A stretch of 64,000 bases of DNA from Acinetobacter tianfuensis. GTDB lineage: Bacteria; Pseudomonadota; Gammaproteobacteria; Pseudomonadales; Moraxellaceae. Both the position numbers and the translations under genes were made by a program. The notes under the pieces are model-generated. The model had not been told where the DNA came from, made no database searches, and was given only the letters and a program-made list of their open reading frames with translations. Location of the stretch: assembly GCF_003611465.1 (NCBI RefSeq), contig NZ_RAXV01000008.1:1-64000 (forward strand), read 5' to 3'. Shown here piece after piece: positions 17,126 through 27,051 of this stretch. Every line of letters begins with the position of its first letter. Position 1 is the stretch's first letter.

Positions 17126-19405
17126 TCACAATGTGTTTTTTTCGTATTCCTGAATTTCTGCAACGGTTAAAGCAGTCATATTCACTAAACGGCGTGTTGT
17201 CGCTGTAGGTGTTAAAATATGAACTGGTTTCGCTGCGCCTAACAGAATCGGGCCAATCGTCACATTATTGCCAGAAGTTGATTTCAACAGGTTGAATGAG
17301 ATATTGGCAGCATCCAAATTCGGCATAATCAGCAAGTTAGCAGAGCCTTTGAAGCGAGAGTTCGGGAATGCGAAACTGCGGATGTTTTCATCCAGTGCAG
17401 CATCGGCATGCATTTCGCCTTCAACTTCAAGTTCAGGTGCAATTTCACTCAAAATTTCAAATACTTTACGCATTTTTTGAGCGCTTGGATCATTTTGATC
17501 TGAGCCAAAGCTTGAGTGAGAAAGCAATGCAACACGTGGAGTCATACCAAAACGGCGAACTTCTTCAGCAGCTAAAATGGTCATTTCAGCCAGCTGTTCA
17601 GCTGTAGGATTGGTATTTACATAAGTGTCAGCAATGAACAGGTTGCGGTCTTCAAGCATTAATGCATTGAGTGTAAAGAATGTGCTGCGGCCTTCTTTTA
17701 AGCCGATTACATTTTTCACGAAATCTAAATGGATGTCATAGCTTGAATATGTACCGCACAGCATGCCGTCAGCAAGGCCATGGCGTACCAGCATCGCTGC
17801 GATCAATGTCGAACGGCGGCGTGATTCACGCTGTGCATATTCAGGTGTTACGCCTTTACGCGCCATGATTTGGTAGTAATCATCAGCAAATTTTTCGTAA
17901 TCAGGGTTGTTTTCTTGATCAACAATCGTGATATTCACGCCGTTTTCAAGTCGTAAACCTAATTTTTTGATATTTGCTTCGATAACCGCAGTACGGCCAA
18001 CCAAGATTGGTTTTGCCATGCCTTCATCAACAGCAATTTGCACTGCGCGAAGTACGCGAAGATCTTCACCTTCAGCATATGCAATACGTTTAGGATCTGT
18101 TTTTGCTTGGGCAAAAATTGGCTTCATAATGAATGCTGAGTTGTAAACAAACTCAGACAAACGCTGATGATAAACTGAGAAATCTTGGATAGGGCGAGTC
18201 GCAACACCTGATTCCATTGCCGCACGTGCGACTGCAGGCGCAATTTCAAGAATTAAACGCTGATCAAGCGGGCGGGGAATAAGGTAGTCACGGCCAAATG
18301 ATGCAGATTTTTCACCATAAGAGGCAGCATCTGCTTCAACGTGCGCCATGCGTGCAATTGCGTGTACGCAGGCAATTTTCATCTCTTCGTTAATTGTGGT
18401 TGCGCCAACATCCAATGCGCCGCGGAAAATATACGGGAAGCAAAGCGCATTGTTTACTTGGTTCGGATAGTCCGAACGGCCAGTTGCCATAATGACGTCT
18501 GGACGCGCTTCGTGAGCGTGTTCAGGCAGAATTTCTGGGTCTGGGTTCGCCAAAGCAAAGATAATTGGATCAGCAGCCATTTGCTTAACCATTTCTTTGG
18601 TCAAAATGCCAGCAGCAGAAAGGCCTAGGAACATATCTGCGCCTGCCATCACATCAGCAAGCTGTGTGCCTTCGATGTCTTGAACGTATGCTTTTTTAGA
18701 CTCATCCAAACCTTCACGTTTGGCCGTCAATAGACCGCGTGAATCTGCGACGATAATATTTTCTTTTTTCGCGCCAAGTGCGCAAAGCAAGTTCAAACAT
18801 GAAAGGGCTGCAGCGCCTGCACCAGAAGCGACGATTTTGATCTCTTCAATTTTTTTGCCATTCAGCTGCAATGCGTTAAGCAAAGCTGAACCAACAATAA
18901 TAGATGTGCCGTGCTGATCGTCATGGAATACAGGAATATTCATGCGTTCACGAAGTTTTTGCTCAATATAGAAGCATTCAGGCGCCTTGATATCTTCAAG
19001 GTTAATCCCGCCAAATGTCGGTTCTAAAGCTGCAACGATATCTACGATTTTGTCTGGATCATTTTCAGCAATTTCGATGTCAAATACATCTACACCGGCA
19101 AATTTCTTGAACAGTACACCTTTGCCTTCCATAACCGGCTTAGATGCTAGAGGACCAATGTTGCCTAGCCCCAGTACGGCTGTACCGTTACTGACGACTG
19201 CAACTAAGTTACCGCGCGCTGTGTAAAGCGCTGCAGTAGACGGGTCTCGTTCAATCTCTAAACATGGTGCTGCGACACCTGGAGAGTAAGCTAAGGCTAA
19301 GTCATGCTGGTTGACCAGCTGTTTACTTGGAGTAACGCTGATTTTTCCTGGAGTTGGAAACTCGTGATAATACAATGCCTGCTGTTTTAAAGATTGATCG
19401 TCCAT
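17126..19405 (-). CDS. maeB: NADP-dependent malic enzyme MaeB (malic enzyme-phosphotransacetylase fusion)
   Basis: MaeB decarboxylates malate to pyruvate with NADP, supplying NADPH and linking the TCA cycle to gluconeogenesis. At 759 residues it has the usual long form. An N-terminal malic enzyme domain (about 1-430) shows [16 protein letters not shown] and [20 protein letters not shown], an NAD(P) fold with [13 protein letters not shown], and [11 protein letters not shown]-terminal phosphotransacetylase-like domain (about 435-755) normally serves regulation by acetyl-CoA rather than catalysis. Single gene; the promoter is expected in 19406-19550. The downstream hairpin separates it from cca. 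Confidence 0.95.
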   Translation of the reverse strand: MDDQSLKQQALYYHEFPTPGKISVTPSKQLVNQHDLALAYSPGVAAPCLEIERDPSTAALYTARGNLVAVVSNGTAVLGLGNIGPLASKPVMEGKGVLFKKFAGVDVFDIEIAENDPDKIVDIVAALEPTFGGINLEDIKAPECFYIEQKLRERMNIPVFHDDQHGTSIIVGSALLNALQLNGKKIEEIKIVASGAGAAALSCLNLLCALGAKKENIIVADSRGLLTAKREGLDESKKAYVQDIEGTQLADVMAGADMFLGLSAAGILTKEMVKQMAADPIIFALANPDPEILPEHAHEARPDVIMATGRSDYPNQVNNALCFPYIFRGALDVGATTINEEMKIACVHAIARMAHVEADAASYGEKSASFGRDYLIPRPLDQRLILEIAPAVARAAMESGVATRPIQDFSVYHQRLSEFVYNSAFIMKPIFAQAKTDPKRIAYAEGEDLRVLRAVQIAVDEGMAKPILVGRTAVIEANIKKLGLRLENGVNITIVDQENNPDYEKFADDYYQIMARKGVTPEYAQRESRRRSTLIAAMLVRHGLADGMLCGTYSSYDIHLDFVKNVIGLKEGRSTFFTLNALMLEDRNLFIADTYVNTNPTAEQLAEMTILAAEEVRRFGMTPRVALLSHSSFGSDQNDPSAQKMRKVFEILSEIAPELEVEGEMHADAALDENIRSFAFPNSRFKGSANLLIMPNLDAANISFNLLKSTSGNNVTIGPILLGAAKPVHILTPTATTRRLVNMTALTVAEIQEYEKNTL

Positions 19406-19550
19406 CTGTATCTCGATTGTTTTAAGTTGCCCAGAAAAACTGGAGTGTAATTGCTTCTAATGGTCTTGAATATATCACTTGTTAGACAGTTGGGACAGTC
19501 GAACTGTGCGCTTTTTTGGGATGGCAGCCTCTAAAGGCACTGTCTTATAT

Positions 19551-22415
19551 TCAGTAACTATAAGTCGCTGATTGTGTATTTTGCTCTAAATATTGGGTTG
19601 CTTCTTGTTCCGGGAGCGGTTTGGAGAATAAGTAACCTTGTGCAATGTCACAGTTTAAGTCTTGCAAATATTGCATTTGCTGCTCAGTTTCAATGCCTTC
19701 TGCGACTACAGTCATGCCCATGGCTTTCCCCATAGCGATCATGGCGCTGATAATCGCTGTTTGCTTGTCTTGCCCTATTTTAGATACAAAACTGCGGTCA
19801 ATTTTCAATATATCAATTGGAAAATCAGCAAGATAGGATAGTGAGGAATATCCTGTGCCGAAGTCATCCAATGAAATATGAATGTTCCGCTGTTTAATTT
19901 CATTTAGGGTGTTTTTGATTTCGTCAGAATTTTCCAGCAACGATGATTCTGTAATTTCTAATTCTAAATTACTGCCGGAAATTTGATTTTTCTGAATGGC
20001 ATCATCTAAAACTTCAAGCAGCTGGCCGCGGCGCAATTGCTGTGCAACGATGTTGACTGATACACAAATGTTATTAAAGCCCAGTTCTTGCCATTGTTTG
20101 ATTTGTTTGGCTGTTTGCTGAATTACGATACGGCCGATGTCTGAAATAAGGCTGGTTTGCTCTGCTAACGGAATAAACAGTGCAGGAGAAATAATGCCTT
20201 TTTCTGGATGATTCCAGCGCACCAGTGCTTCAAATCCGCAGACATTTTTATCGTGGAAATTAATTTTAGGCTGATAATAAACCATTAATTCATTGTTTTG
20301 GATTGCTTTACGCAGGTCGCGTTCTAAGAAAATGCCTTGCTCCAGCAGCGCAGTATTTTCAGAAGAATAATAACGCGTGGTGTTGCCGCCAAGTGTTTTT
20401 GCTTCGGTCAGCGCCTGTTCTGCGCAATTGTTTAAGTAGTCCAGCTGACGGCCATGCTCTGGGTAAAATGCAACCCCCATAGAAATGGTAATCAGATGTT
20501 CTTGATTGGCAATATTGAAGGGCTGGCTGAAGGCTTTGCGGATACGTTCACAATGGCCTTGTATAGAAGGGCGGATGCGTGAAATTTCATGCACAATTGC
20601 GAAGTCATCGCCGTTTAAGTGCGCCATAAATAAGGCATCGGCATTGGTTAGACGCAGACGCTGCGCCACTTGGCGCAATAATTCATCACCGCCGTTATGG
20701 CTTAAATATTCATTGAGCGGACGGAAGCGGTCAATATTGAGGCGAATAATAGCCAGCTGAGAGTCACGCTGTGTAACCAGCAGTTTATGCAGCTGGAAGT
20801 TGTAGTAAAAGCGGTTTGGCAGATCCGTCAGGGTATCGTAATTTTCTAAATAGGAGAGGCGCTGTTCCTGCAGTTTGCGTTCGGTTAAATCTGACACGAT
20901 ACCAATATAATGCGTTACTTTATGATCTTCATCTGTGATGGCATTAATGTGCATCCAGAGCGTTAGCTCTTTGCCAGAGAGGAATTTTTCAGTCAGTTCA
21001 CCGTCAAATTCGTTCATGTTCATTAGCTGTTTGATGACTGAATAATGCGCGCTGCGCTGCTGTGATTTATTATTAGCCGTAATATCGAATAGATGTTTAC
21101 CCAAAATTTGCTGGCTTTTGAAGCCCGTCAGTTTTTCATAATAAGGGTTGACATCGATATAGCAGAGTTCGTCATCTAAAATAAAAATACCTTCTGCAGC
21201 TTGCTCAAGTACGCTGGCAGCCAGTTTAATCCGTTCCTGAGAAAGGCGTTCCTTTTGAATATCGCGGCGGATGCCGACCATGCGCAGCGCTTTATTGTTA
21301 GTTGAATCACGTTCAACAACACGGCCGATATCATGCACCCAGCTCCATTTTCCTGACGTATTTTGAATACGGTAGTTTACCTCATAGCGGTCTGTTTCGC
21401 CGCGTAAATGAGTTTTCATCGTATTTTTAAAATGATCGAGATCATCTGGATGAATCATACTTTGCAGCTGTATGCGGTGCTGCTTAGAATCACGAATCAA
21501 TTTTTCGTGTTTATGGTTCGTTAGCCAAATTTTTCGGTCTTTAATATTCCAGTCCCATGGACGCAGGCCAGCAATTTCATGCGCTAATATTAAGTTTTCT
21601 TGCTGATTTTCTAAGTTCTTATTCATTTGCTCAATATCAAAAGTACGTTCACGGACTTTTTGTTCAAGCAATTGGTTATTCAGCTGCAGCTGCTGTTCAA
21701 TGTCTTTGGAATGGCTGATTTCATTTTGCAGCTGTTTGCACAGGTCATCGGCCCATTCAACTTGCTGTTCAGCATGTTTCGTTAATAGTTTGTTGCGGGC
21801 ATAGGCAGAACTGAGGCGGTTATTGATGCGGTATGAAGTTGTTGCGCAAAGCAGAATGACGATTAAGCCAAAATTGATGGCTAGGCTGAACAGATGGTTG
21901 GATTCACCAATAAATATAAATTGTGCAAATAGGTAGGGCACAATAGATGGTAAAAAAGTTAAGCAGAAATAATTGAGCTTCTGCGTGAGATAGGTCAAGC
22001 TGAAACTTTGAGAAACAATCAGAAGCAAAGCGGAAAGTGTTAAAGCGTGAATTTGTTCGAAATGTAAATTAATTTGCGGTAAGTGATAGAACAGGATGTA
22101 AATACCGCTTGCGATTAAGCAGCCGACAATAAAGCATTGCAGCTGCAGCCAGCGGTGAGCCGCGGTTAATTGGTATTGGCCAGGTTTAAAATAAACTGTG
22201 CTGACTAGCCAAAACAGGCTCACAATAATTTCTGTACCAATAAACCAAATATTAAAAATGGAGGTTTCTGTATGAAAATAAATTTGGTAGATGCAGAAGA
22301 TATAAAGGCAAACGATTAGAATACTGGTGAGAAAATAGCGGCTCAGGCGCAGCGTATTTGCAATTTGGGCAGTATGGCTATACTGCTTGATGTATTCATA
22401 TTGATCTTCCGTCAT
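19551..22415 (-). CDS. Membrane-anchored PAS-GGDEF-EAL cyclic-di-GMP protein, probably a phosphodiesterase
   Basis: This protein of about 954 residues starts with a membrane region of six or seven helices (about 20-205), followed by a coiled coil rich in Gln/Glu/Leu (210-275). Two PAS regions with PAC-like ends come next (about 280-395 and 400-520), then GGDEF (about 530-690) and EAL (about 705-945). The GGDEF signature is changed to HLNGDDF, so diguanylate cyclase activity is probably lost. The EAL domain keeps GFEALVRWNHP, ESSLLEN and DDFGTGYSSLSYL, the residues needed for c-di-GMP hydrolysis. It should lower c-di-GMP in response to a signal read by the membrane or PAS parts. ATG 22415 is used; an in-frame TTG lies three codons upstream. 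Which process it controls is unknown. Confidence 0.9.
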   Translation of the reverse strand: MTEDQYEYIKQYSHTAQIANTLRLSRYFLTSILIVCLYIFCIYQIYFHTETSIFNIWFIGTEIIVSLFWLVSTVYFKPGQYQLTAAHRWLQLQCFIVGCLIASGIYILFYHLPQINLHFEQIHALTLSALLLIVSQSFSLTYLTQKLNYFCLTFLPSIVPYLFAQFIFIGESNHLFSLAINFGLIVILLCATTSYRINNRLSSAYARNKLLTKHAEQQVEWADDLCKQLQNEISHSKDIEQQLQLNNQLLEQKVRERTFDIEQMNKNLENQQENLILAHEIAGLRPWDWNIKDRKIWLTNHKHEKLIRDSKQHRIQLQSMIHPDDLDHFKNTMKTHLRGETDRYEVNYRIQNTSGKWSWVHDIGRVVERDSTNNKALRMVGIRRDIQKERLSQERIKLAASVLEQAAEGIFILDDELCYIDVNPYYEKLTGFKSQQILGKHLFDITANNKSQQRSAHYSVIKQLMNMNEFDGELTEKFLSGKELTLWMHINAITDEDHKVTHYIGIVSDLTERKLQEQRLSYLENYDTLTDLPNRFYYNFQLHKLLVTQRDSQLAIIRLNIDRFRPLNEYLSHNGGDELLRQVAQRLRLTNADALFMAHLNGDDFAIVHEISRIRPSIQGHCERIRKAFSQPFNIANQEHLITISMGVAFYPEHGRQLDYLNNCAEQALTEAKTLGGNTTRYYSSENTALLEQGIFLERDLRKAIQNNELMVYYQPKINFHDKNVCGFEALVRWNHPEKGIISPALFIPLAEQTSLISDIGRIVIQQTAKQIKQWQELGFNNICVSVNIVAQQLRRGQLLEVLDDAIQKNQISGSNLELEITESSLLENSDEIKNTLNEIKQRNIHISLDDFGTGYSSLSYLADFPIDILKIDRSFVSKIGQDKQTAIISAMIAMGKAMGMTVVAEGIETEQQMQYLQDLNCDIAQGYLFSKPLPEQEATQYLEQNTQSATYSY

Positions 22416-22576
22416 GGATATCAATGCCTTATTTCAATGTAATAATTAAAGTCATTTTTTATAGGCCTAGCTTTATAAAAGCTCGAAATCCTTTCAAGGC
22501 CATACATTTTTATGTAAATAAGGTTAATTGGCTAAAGCACAAAAATCAATCAATTCTGATACAAATCTACAAAAAA

Positions 22577-23302
22577 TCAGACGAAGTCATTGATTAGTCG
22601 ATAGTTCAAGATGGAAAGAGCAACAACAGGCGCAGTTTCGGTGCGTAAAACACGGTCACCGATACACCAGTTGGCAAATCCAGCTTCATTTGCAGCAATA
22701 ATTTCAGTTTCACTTAAGCCGCCTTCAGGGCCAATGAGCAGCGCAATATCACGTGCAGCATTGGCTAAAACATCTGTTTGGTCCTTGTTAGGGGCGAGCA
22801 CGAGTTTAGTTGCTGGCAGTTCAGATGCAAGCCATTTGTCTAAACTGACCGGTGCAAGGATTTTTGGCACGATGTTTAGGCCGCATTGTTCGCAGGCAGC
22901 AATCGCGATGCCTTGCCAGTGATCCAGTTTCTTTTGATCACGGTCGTACTTTAAACGCATTTCACAGCGTTCAGAGGTCAGCAGCTGAATTTCTGCAACA
23001 CCGAGTTCCACCGCTTTTTGAATGGCATAATCCATACGGTCGCCTTTGCTCATGACTTGACCCAAGAGAGCCGTAAAATGAGGTGTGCGGTTGCTTGGAT
23101 TGAATTGCAAAACTTGGACGGCAGCCGACTTTTTAGCGACTTCAACCAATTCAACATGGTATTCGCCACCTTGCCCATTGAACAAAGTGGCAGTTTCTCC
23201 CACTTGAGCACGTAAAACTTTTACCCAGTGATGAAACACTGTTTCCGTTAATTCAACAGTCGTATCAACAGTTAAATCAGCTTCAATATAAAAACGTGGC
23301 AT
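22577..23302 (-). CDS. rsmE: 16S rRNA m3U1498 methyltransferase RsmE
   Basis: RsmE methylates N3 of U1498 in 16S rRNA. The 241-residue protein has an N-terminal PUA-like domain (MPRFYIEADL, HHWVKVLRAQVGE) and a C-terminal SPOUT knot with the SAM-binding segments ALLIGPEGGLSETEI and LGDRVLRTETA-like sequence (here IGDRVLRTETAPVVAL). VMSKGDRMDYAIQKAVELGV is a further family hallmark. It lies 32 bases after metF on the same strand with no terminator between, so the two are probably cotranscribed, though their functions connect only through SAM chemistry. Confidence 0.94.
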   Translation of the reverse strand: MPRFYIEADLTVDTTVELTETVFHHWVKVLRAQVGETATLFNGQGGEYHVELVEVAKKSAAVQVLQFNPSNRTPHFTALLGQVMSKGDRMDYAIQKAVELGVAEIQLLTSERCEMRLKYDRDQKKLDHWQGIAIAACEQCGLNIVPKILAPVSLDKWLASELPATKLVLAPNKDQTDVLANAARDIALLIGPEGGLSETEIIAANEAGFANWCIGDRVLRTETAPVVALSILNYRLINDFV

Positions 23303-23334
23303 TAAAGTTTTACTCTCAAATAGGTCGAAATGTC

Positions 23335-24171
23335 TTATGCAAGACCGAGGTCTTTCACAAGTTGACGTGTAGGGTCAGTGGTATTCATGGTGTAGAAGTG
23401 CAGGCTTGGCGCACCGCCGGCAATCAGGCGTTCGCACAGTTTCACAATCACTTCATGACCAAAGGCTTTGATTGAATCTGTGTCATCGCCATAGGTTGCT
23501 AATTGCTTACGAATCCAGCGCGGAATTTCTGCACCTGTACCGTCTGCAAAGCGGATTAGATTGCTTGCATTGGTAATTGGCATAATGCCGGGCGCAACTG
23601 GAATATTCACACCTTCTTTTTGAATGCGCTCTACAAAGTAGAAGTATGCATCTGGATTAAAGAAGAATTGTGTCAAGGCAGCATTTGCGCCTGCATTGGC
23701 TTTGTCGCAGAAACGTTTGATATCTAAATCGAAGCTGTCTGCTTGCGGGTGCATTTCAGGATAGGCTGCAACTTCAATTTTGAAGTGATCACTTGAATGC
23801 TCACGGATGAAACGCACTAAGTCGGTTGCGTATGGCAATTCGCCTAAGCCTACTTGACCAGACGGCAAATCACCGCGCAGCGCCACAATACGGTCAATGC
23901 CTTGTGATTTATACAAATCCAACAATTCAGCAATACGTTCTTTACTGTCACCAATACATGAAAGATGAGGGGCAACAGGTGTGCCTTTGCCGTTGAAATC
24001 ATTCAAAGTTGACAATGTGCGTTCACGGGTAGAACCGCCCGCACCATAAGTCACAGAGAAAAATTCAGGATTCAGTAACTGGAGTTCTTGGTGTACAACT
24101 TTAAGCTTTTCCGCACCAGCATCAGTTTTGGTTGGGAAAAACTCAAAGGAAATTGGAATCTGTTTTGACAT
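23335..24171 (-). CDS. metF: Methylenetetrahydrofolate reductase MetF
   Basis: MetF reduces 5,10-methylene-THF to 5-methyl-THF, which donates the methyl group for methionine synthesis. The 278-residue FAD-dependent TIM-barrel protein shows PISFEFFPTKT, SVTYGAGGSTRERT and IVALRGDLPSG, plus the segment ALTQFFFNPDAYF. Length and motifs match the bacterial form. ATG 24171 is preceded by AAAAAGGA and preferred over an in-frame TTG two codons upstream. metF lies downstream of ahcY on the same strand, a functional pair of the methyl cycle, but a 163-bp inverted-repeat element sits between them. rsmE follows. Confidence 0.95.
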   Translation of the reverse strand: MSKQIPISFEFFPTKTDAGAEKLKVVHQELQLLNPEFFSVTYGAGGSTRERTLSTLNDFNGKGTPVAPHLSCIGDSKERIAELLDLYKSQGIDRIVALRGDLPSGQVGLGELPYATDLVRFIREHSSDHFKIEVAAYPEMHPQADSFDLDIKRFCDKANAGANAALTQFFFNPDAYFYFVERIQKEGVNIPVAPGIMPITNASNLIRFADGTGAEIPRWIRKQLATYGDDTDSIKAFGHEVIVKLCERLIAGGAPSLHFYTMNTTDPTRQLVKDLGLA

Positions 24172-24205
24172 GTTCAAATCCTTTTTTATAAATACGGTTG
24201 TTTAT

Positions 24206-24378
24206 TATTTCCCTCATCCCAGCCTTCTCCCTAAGGGAGAAGGGACTTCCATTATGAAAGTAATAGTTATTTGGAGTTAACATCAAATTTGCTTTCACAA
24301 TGAAGAGTTCCCTCTCTTGCGCTGAGCTTCAAAGCAGTGCTTGAAGCACGCTCAGGAGAGGGTTAGGGAGAGGTATTT
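24206..24378. mobile_element. MITE-like inverted-repeat element between ahcY and metF
   Basis: The block 24211-24373 starts with CCCTCATCCCAGCCTTCTCC and ends with the imperfect complement of that sequence (about 15 of 19 positions). It is flanked on both sides by TATTT (24206-24210 and 24374-24378), a possible target duplication. Internally it carries CTTCTCCCT/AGGGAGAAG with a one-base loop and a second hairpin built on TGAGCTTCAA/TTGAAGC…GCTCA. There is no coding capacity. CCCTC…GAGGG-type intergenic repeats are known to recur in bacterial genomes; recurrence in this genome cannot be tested here. Confidence 0.6.
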
Positions 24379-24385
24379 ATAAAAC

Positions 24386-25768
24386 TTAGTATTTATAAGC
24401 CTCAGCTTTGAACGGGCCTTCAACCTGAACACCGAGGTAATCCGCTTGTTCTTGAGTCAAAGTTGTCAATACGCCGCCGAAACCAGCAACCATTGCAGCA
24501 GCAACTTCTTCGTCTAATTTCTTAGGAATCAGTTCTACGCGGATTGCAGCTTGTTTTTGATCTTCAGGAAGATCAGCAAATTTTTCAGCGAACAAGTGCA
24601 TTTGGCCCAATACTTGGTTAGCAAAAGAACCATCCATAATACGCGATGGGTGACCCGTTGCGTTGCCAAGGTTCACTAAACGGCCTTCTGAAAGAAGGAT
24701 CAAGTAGTTATTCTCGTCTTCTGAACGGTAAACTTGGTGTACTTGCGGCTTCACTTCAACCCACTTGTAACCGCGCAGGTAGTTGGTATCGATTTCAGTA
24801 TCGAAATGACCGATGTTACAAACAACAGCGCCCGCTTTTAATGAATCAAGCATTGCAGCGTCACATACGTGGTAGTTACCAGTCGTCGTTACGATCAAGT
24901 CAGTGTTTTGAAGAAGGTCAAGGTTGATATCTTCTTTCTTGCCAGTTTGCACGCCGTTTTTGTACGGAGCAACAACTTCGTAGCCGTCCATGCATGCTTG
25001 CATTGCGCAGATTGGGTCAACTTCAGTGACACGTACAATCATGCCTTCTTGACGAAGTGATTGAGCAGAACCTTTACCTACGTCGCCATAACCGATTACA
25101 AGCGCACGGCGGCCAGATAAAAGCATATCTGTACCGCGTTTGATTGCATCGTTTAGTGAGTGGCGGCAGCCGTATTTGTTGTCGTTTTTAGACTTGGTTA
25201 CAGAGTCATTTACGTTGATTGCAGGAACTTTTAAAGTGCCGTCGCGGTGCATTTCGTAAAGACGCTGCACGCCAGTAGTGGTTTCTTCAGTAATACCGTG
25301 AATTTTAGCGATCACTTCAGGATATTTTTCGTGAACAAGCGCAGTTAAGTCACCGCCATCGTCCAGAATCATGTTGGCATCCCAAGGTGTGCCGTTTACG
25401 TTAATTTGCTGTTCTAAGCACCAAACGTATTCTTCTTCAGTTTCGCCTTTCCAAGCAAATACAGGAATACCCGCAGCAGCAATTGCTGCAGCAGCGTGAT
25501 CTTGCGTAGAGAAAATGTTGCAAGAAGTCCAGCGAACTTCTGCGCCTAATTCAACTAGAGTTTCAATTAAAACTGCAGTTTGAATGGTCATGTGGATACA
25601 GCCAAGAATTTTCGCGCCAGCAAGCGGTTTAGCTGCTGCATAGCGTTTGCGAAGACCCATTAGGGCTGGCATTTCTGCTTCTGCAAGCTTGATTTCTTTA
25701 CGGCCGTAATCAGCAAGTGAAATGTCGGCAACTTTATAATCTGTAAATGAAGCATTAACCGCGTTCAT
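24386..25768 (-). CDS. ahcY: S-adenosylhomocysteine hydrolase AhcY
   Basis: AhcY splits S-adenosylhomocysteine into adenosine and homocysteine, removing the product inhibitor of methyltransferases. The 460-residue protein has the substrate domain ([37 protein letters not shown]), the NAD-binding glycine motif [16 protein letters not shown], and the C-terminal [13 protein letters not shown]-type and EAYKY ends of the family. ATG 25768 is preceded by GGAG. A GTG one codon upstream is less likely. A SAH riboswitch in the 5' leader (25805-25905) explains regulation: high SAH should turn the gene on. metF lies downstream. Confidence 0.96.
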   Translation of the reverse strand: MNAVNASFTDYKVADISLADYGRKEIKLAEAEMPALMGLRKRYAAAKPLAGAKILGCIHMTIQTAVLIETLVELGAEVRWTSCNIFSTQDHAAAAIAAAGIPVFAWKGETEEEYVWCLEQQINVNGTPWDANMILDDGGDLTALVHEKYPEVIAKIHGITEETTTGVQRLYEMHRDGTLKVPAINVNDSVTKSKNDNKYGCRHSLNDAIKRGTDMLLSGRRALVIGYGDVGKGSAQSLRQEGMIVRVTEVDPICAMQACMDGYEVVAPYKNGVQTGKKEDINLDLLQNTDLIVTTTGNYHVCDAAMLDSLKAGAVVCNIGHFDTEIDTNYLRGYKWVEVKPQVHQVYRSEDENNYLILLSEGRLVNLGNATGHPSRIMDGSFANQVLGQMHLFAEKFADLPEDQKQAAIRVELIPKKLDEEVAAAMVAGFGGVLTTLTQEQADYLGVQVEGPFKAEAYKY

Positions 25769-25804
25769 CACGATCTCCTATATTTAAAAAAATTGATCAT
25801 TATG

Positions 25805-25905
25805 TTCGCGGATGCCGTTGTTGATTGGAGCGAGTGTCCAACCGAATCGTCGAGCCTAGCGATCTTATATTTAGTGCCTATAAGAAAGTCGCAGCATCCC
25901 TCGAC
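25805..25905 (-). promoter_or_regulatory. S-adenosylhomocysteine (SAH) riboswitch
   Basis: On the minus strand, in the ahcY leader, the conserved SAH-aptamer blocks appear in order: GAGGGATGCTGC, AGGCTCG, then CAACGGCATCCGCG. P1 forms perfectly between GTCGAG (25905-25900) and CTCGAC (25854-25849). The pseudoknot forms between GGATGC (25899-25894) and GCATCC (25815-25810), six perfect pairs. TTGGA/TCCAA supplies an inner stem. The position upstream of ahcY is the classical context, where ligand binding increases expression. Confidence 0.9.
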
Positions 25906-26040
25906 TAGCGGAGTATTGTACTTGGAAATAGAGTGAGTTCCAATCCGAAAATGCTTAATATCTGACTTATAGGTTTTTTGATCTGTAAAATTACGCTGTG
26001 AATATTTAAATTTAATCCATCGGTTGGGAGTATAAGAAGA

Positions 26041-26988
26041 ATGACTAAACCCTTAATGGCTTTATTGATGTTTTGGCCAGTTCTTGCCATATCCAATGAC
26101 TCAACGGGTTATGTGGCAACAGGCGGTGTGCAATACCTGAAAAATAAAGACATTCAAATGTTCAGTGAAGACCTGTTTATTAGTAAAAAAATCATTAAGG
26201 TCGATTACCAGTTTAAAAATTTAAGCAATCAAGATGTGACTGAAACGGTCTTGTTTCCGTTGCCAAAAGTTGAAAATTTTTTTGAATCTGATTTTGCCAA
26301 TACAGAAAAACTGCTCAAAAGTTTTAAAGTTCAGGTGAATGGAAAAACGATTCAGCCTGAAATGCACGTGCGTACTTTTATTCAAAAAGATGAAAAAACA
26401 TCCCCGATTGATATGACGGAGAGTTTTAAACAATGCGGGTTTACGGAAAAAGACATGCTGAATCCGTGGAGCAGGCAAAATGATGAATATGAAACTTTCG
26501 AAGCAAAACTCAGAAACTGTAAAAATGCAGCGCTGCAAAAAGTATTGCCCAAAGATCCCAATGAAGTCATTTCATGGTCGTCTCAAGTGATTTACAGCTG
26601 GAAGCAAACCTTTAAAGCCAATGCTGTGACTCGTGTACAGCATCAATATGCACCGCTGGTGGGCGGCTCTGTGGCTTTATATCCTGATGAATATAATCAA
26701 AGTTATTGTATGGATCAAAACTTTAAGCTAGGACTCAGAAAGGCCAAATCACAGCATGCGCCATTTCAAACTTTGGGCTATATCTTAAAAACAGGTGCCA
26801 ATTGGGCTAAACCCATTCAAGATTTTAAATTGACCATAGAGCGTGATGCCAACGAACTGGTTTCTTTTTGCTGGGCAGGTAAAGTGACGAAAATCAGCGC
26901 AACGCAATTTCAAATGGGTGAAAGGAATTTTGTACCTAAACAGGATTTGGACATTATTTTTGTGCATGTGAAATCAGGTCATGATTAA
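26041..26988 (+). CDS. DUF4424-family secreted protein
   Basis: This 315-residue protein begins with a hydrophobic signal segment (about 1-17, LLMFWPVLAIS) and then the DUF4424 hallmark NDSTGYVATGGVQYLKN. Mostly beta-type sequence follows, with four cysteines spaced as in exported proteins and the phrase FVHVKSG near the end. Members of DUF4424 are periplasmic or secreted proteins of unknown function. GGGAG lies 12 bases before the ATG. The upstream 270 bases are shared with the divergent ahcY leader; the next gene starts 64 bases downstream and may be cotranscribed. Confidence 0.75.
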   Translation: MTKPLMALLMFWPVLAISNDSTGYVATGGVQYLKNKDIQMFSEDLFISKKIIKVDYQFKNLSNQDVTETVLFPLPKVENFFESDFANTEKLLKSFKVQVNGKTIQPEMHVRTFIQKDEKTSPIDMTESFKQCGFTEKDMLNPWSRQNDEYETFEAKLRNCKNAALQKVLPKDPNEVISWSSQVIYSWKQTFKANAVTRVQHQYAPLVGGSVALYPDEYNQSYCMDQNFKLGLRKAKSQHAPFQTLGYILKTGANWAKPIQDFKLTIERDANELVSFCWAGKVTKISATQFQMGERNFVPKQDLDIIFVHVKSGHD

Positions 26989-27051
26989 AACTTTCAGGCA
27001 AAATCTTTTTGATTTGTTTATCATCTTCATAACAAATTTTGAGTTCCTGTT

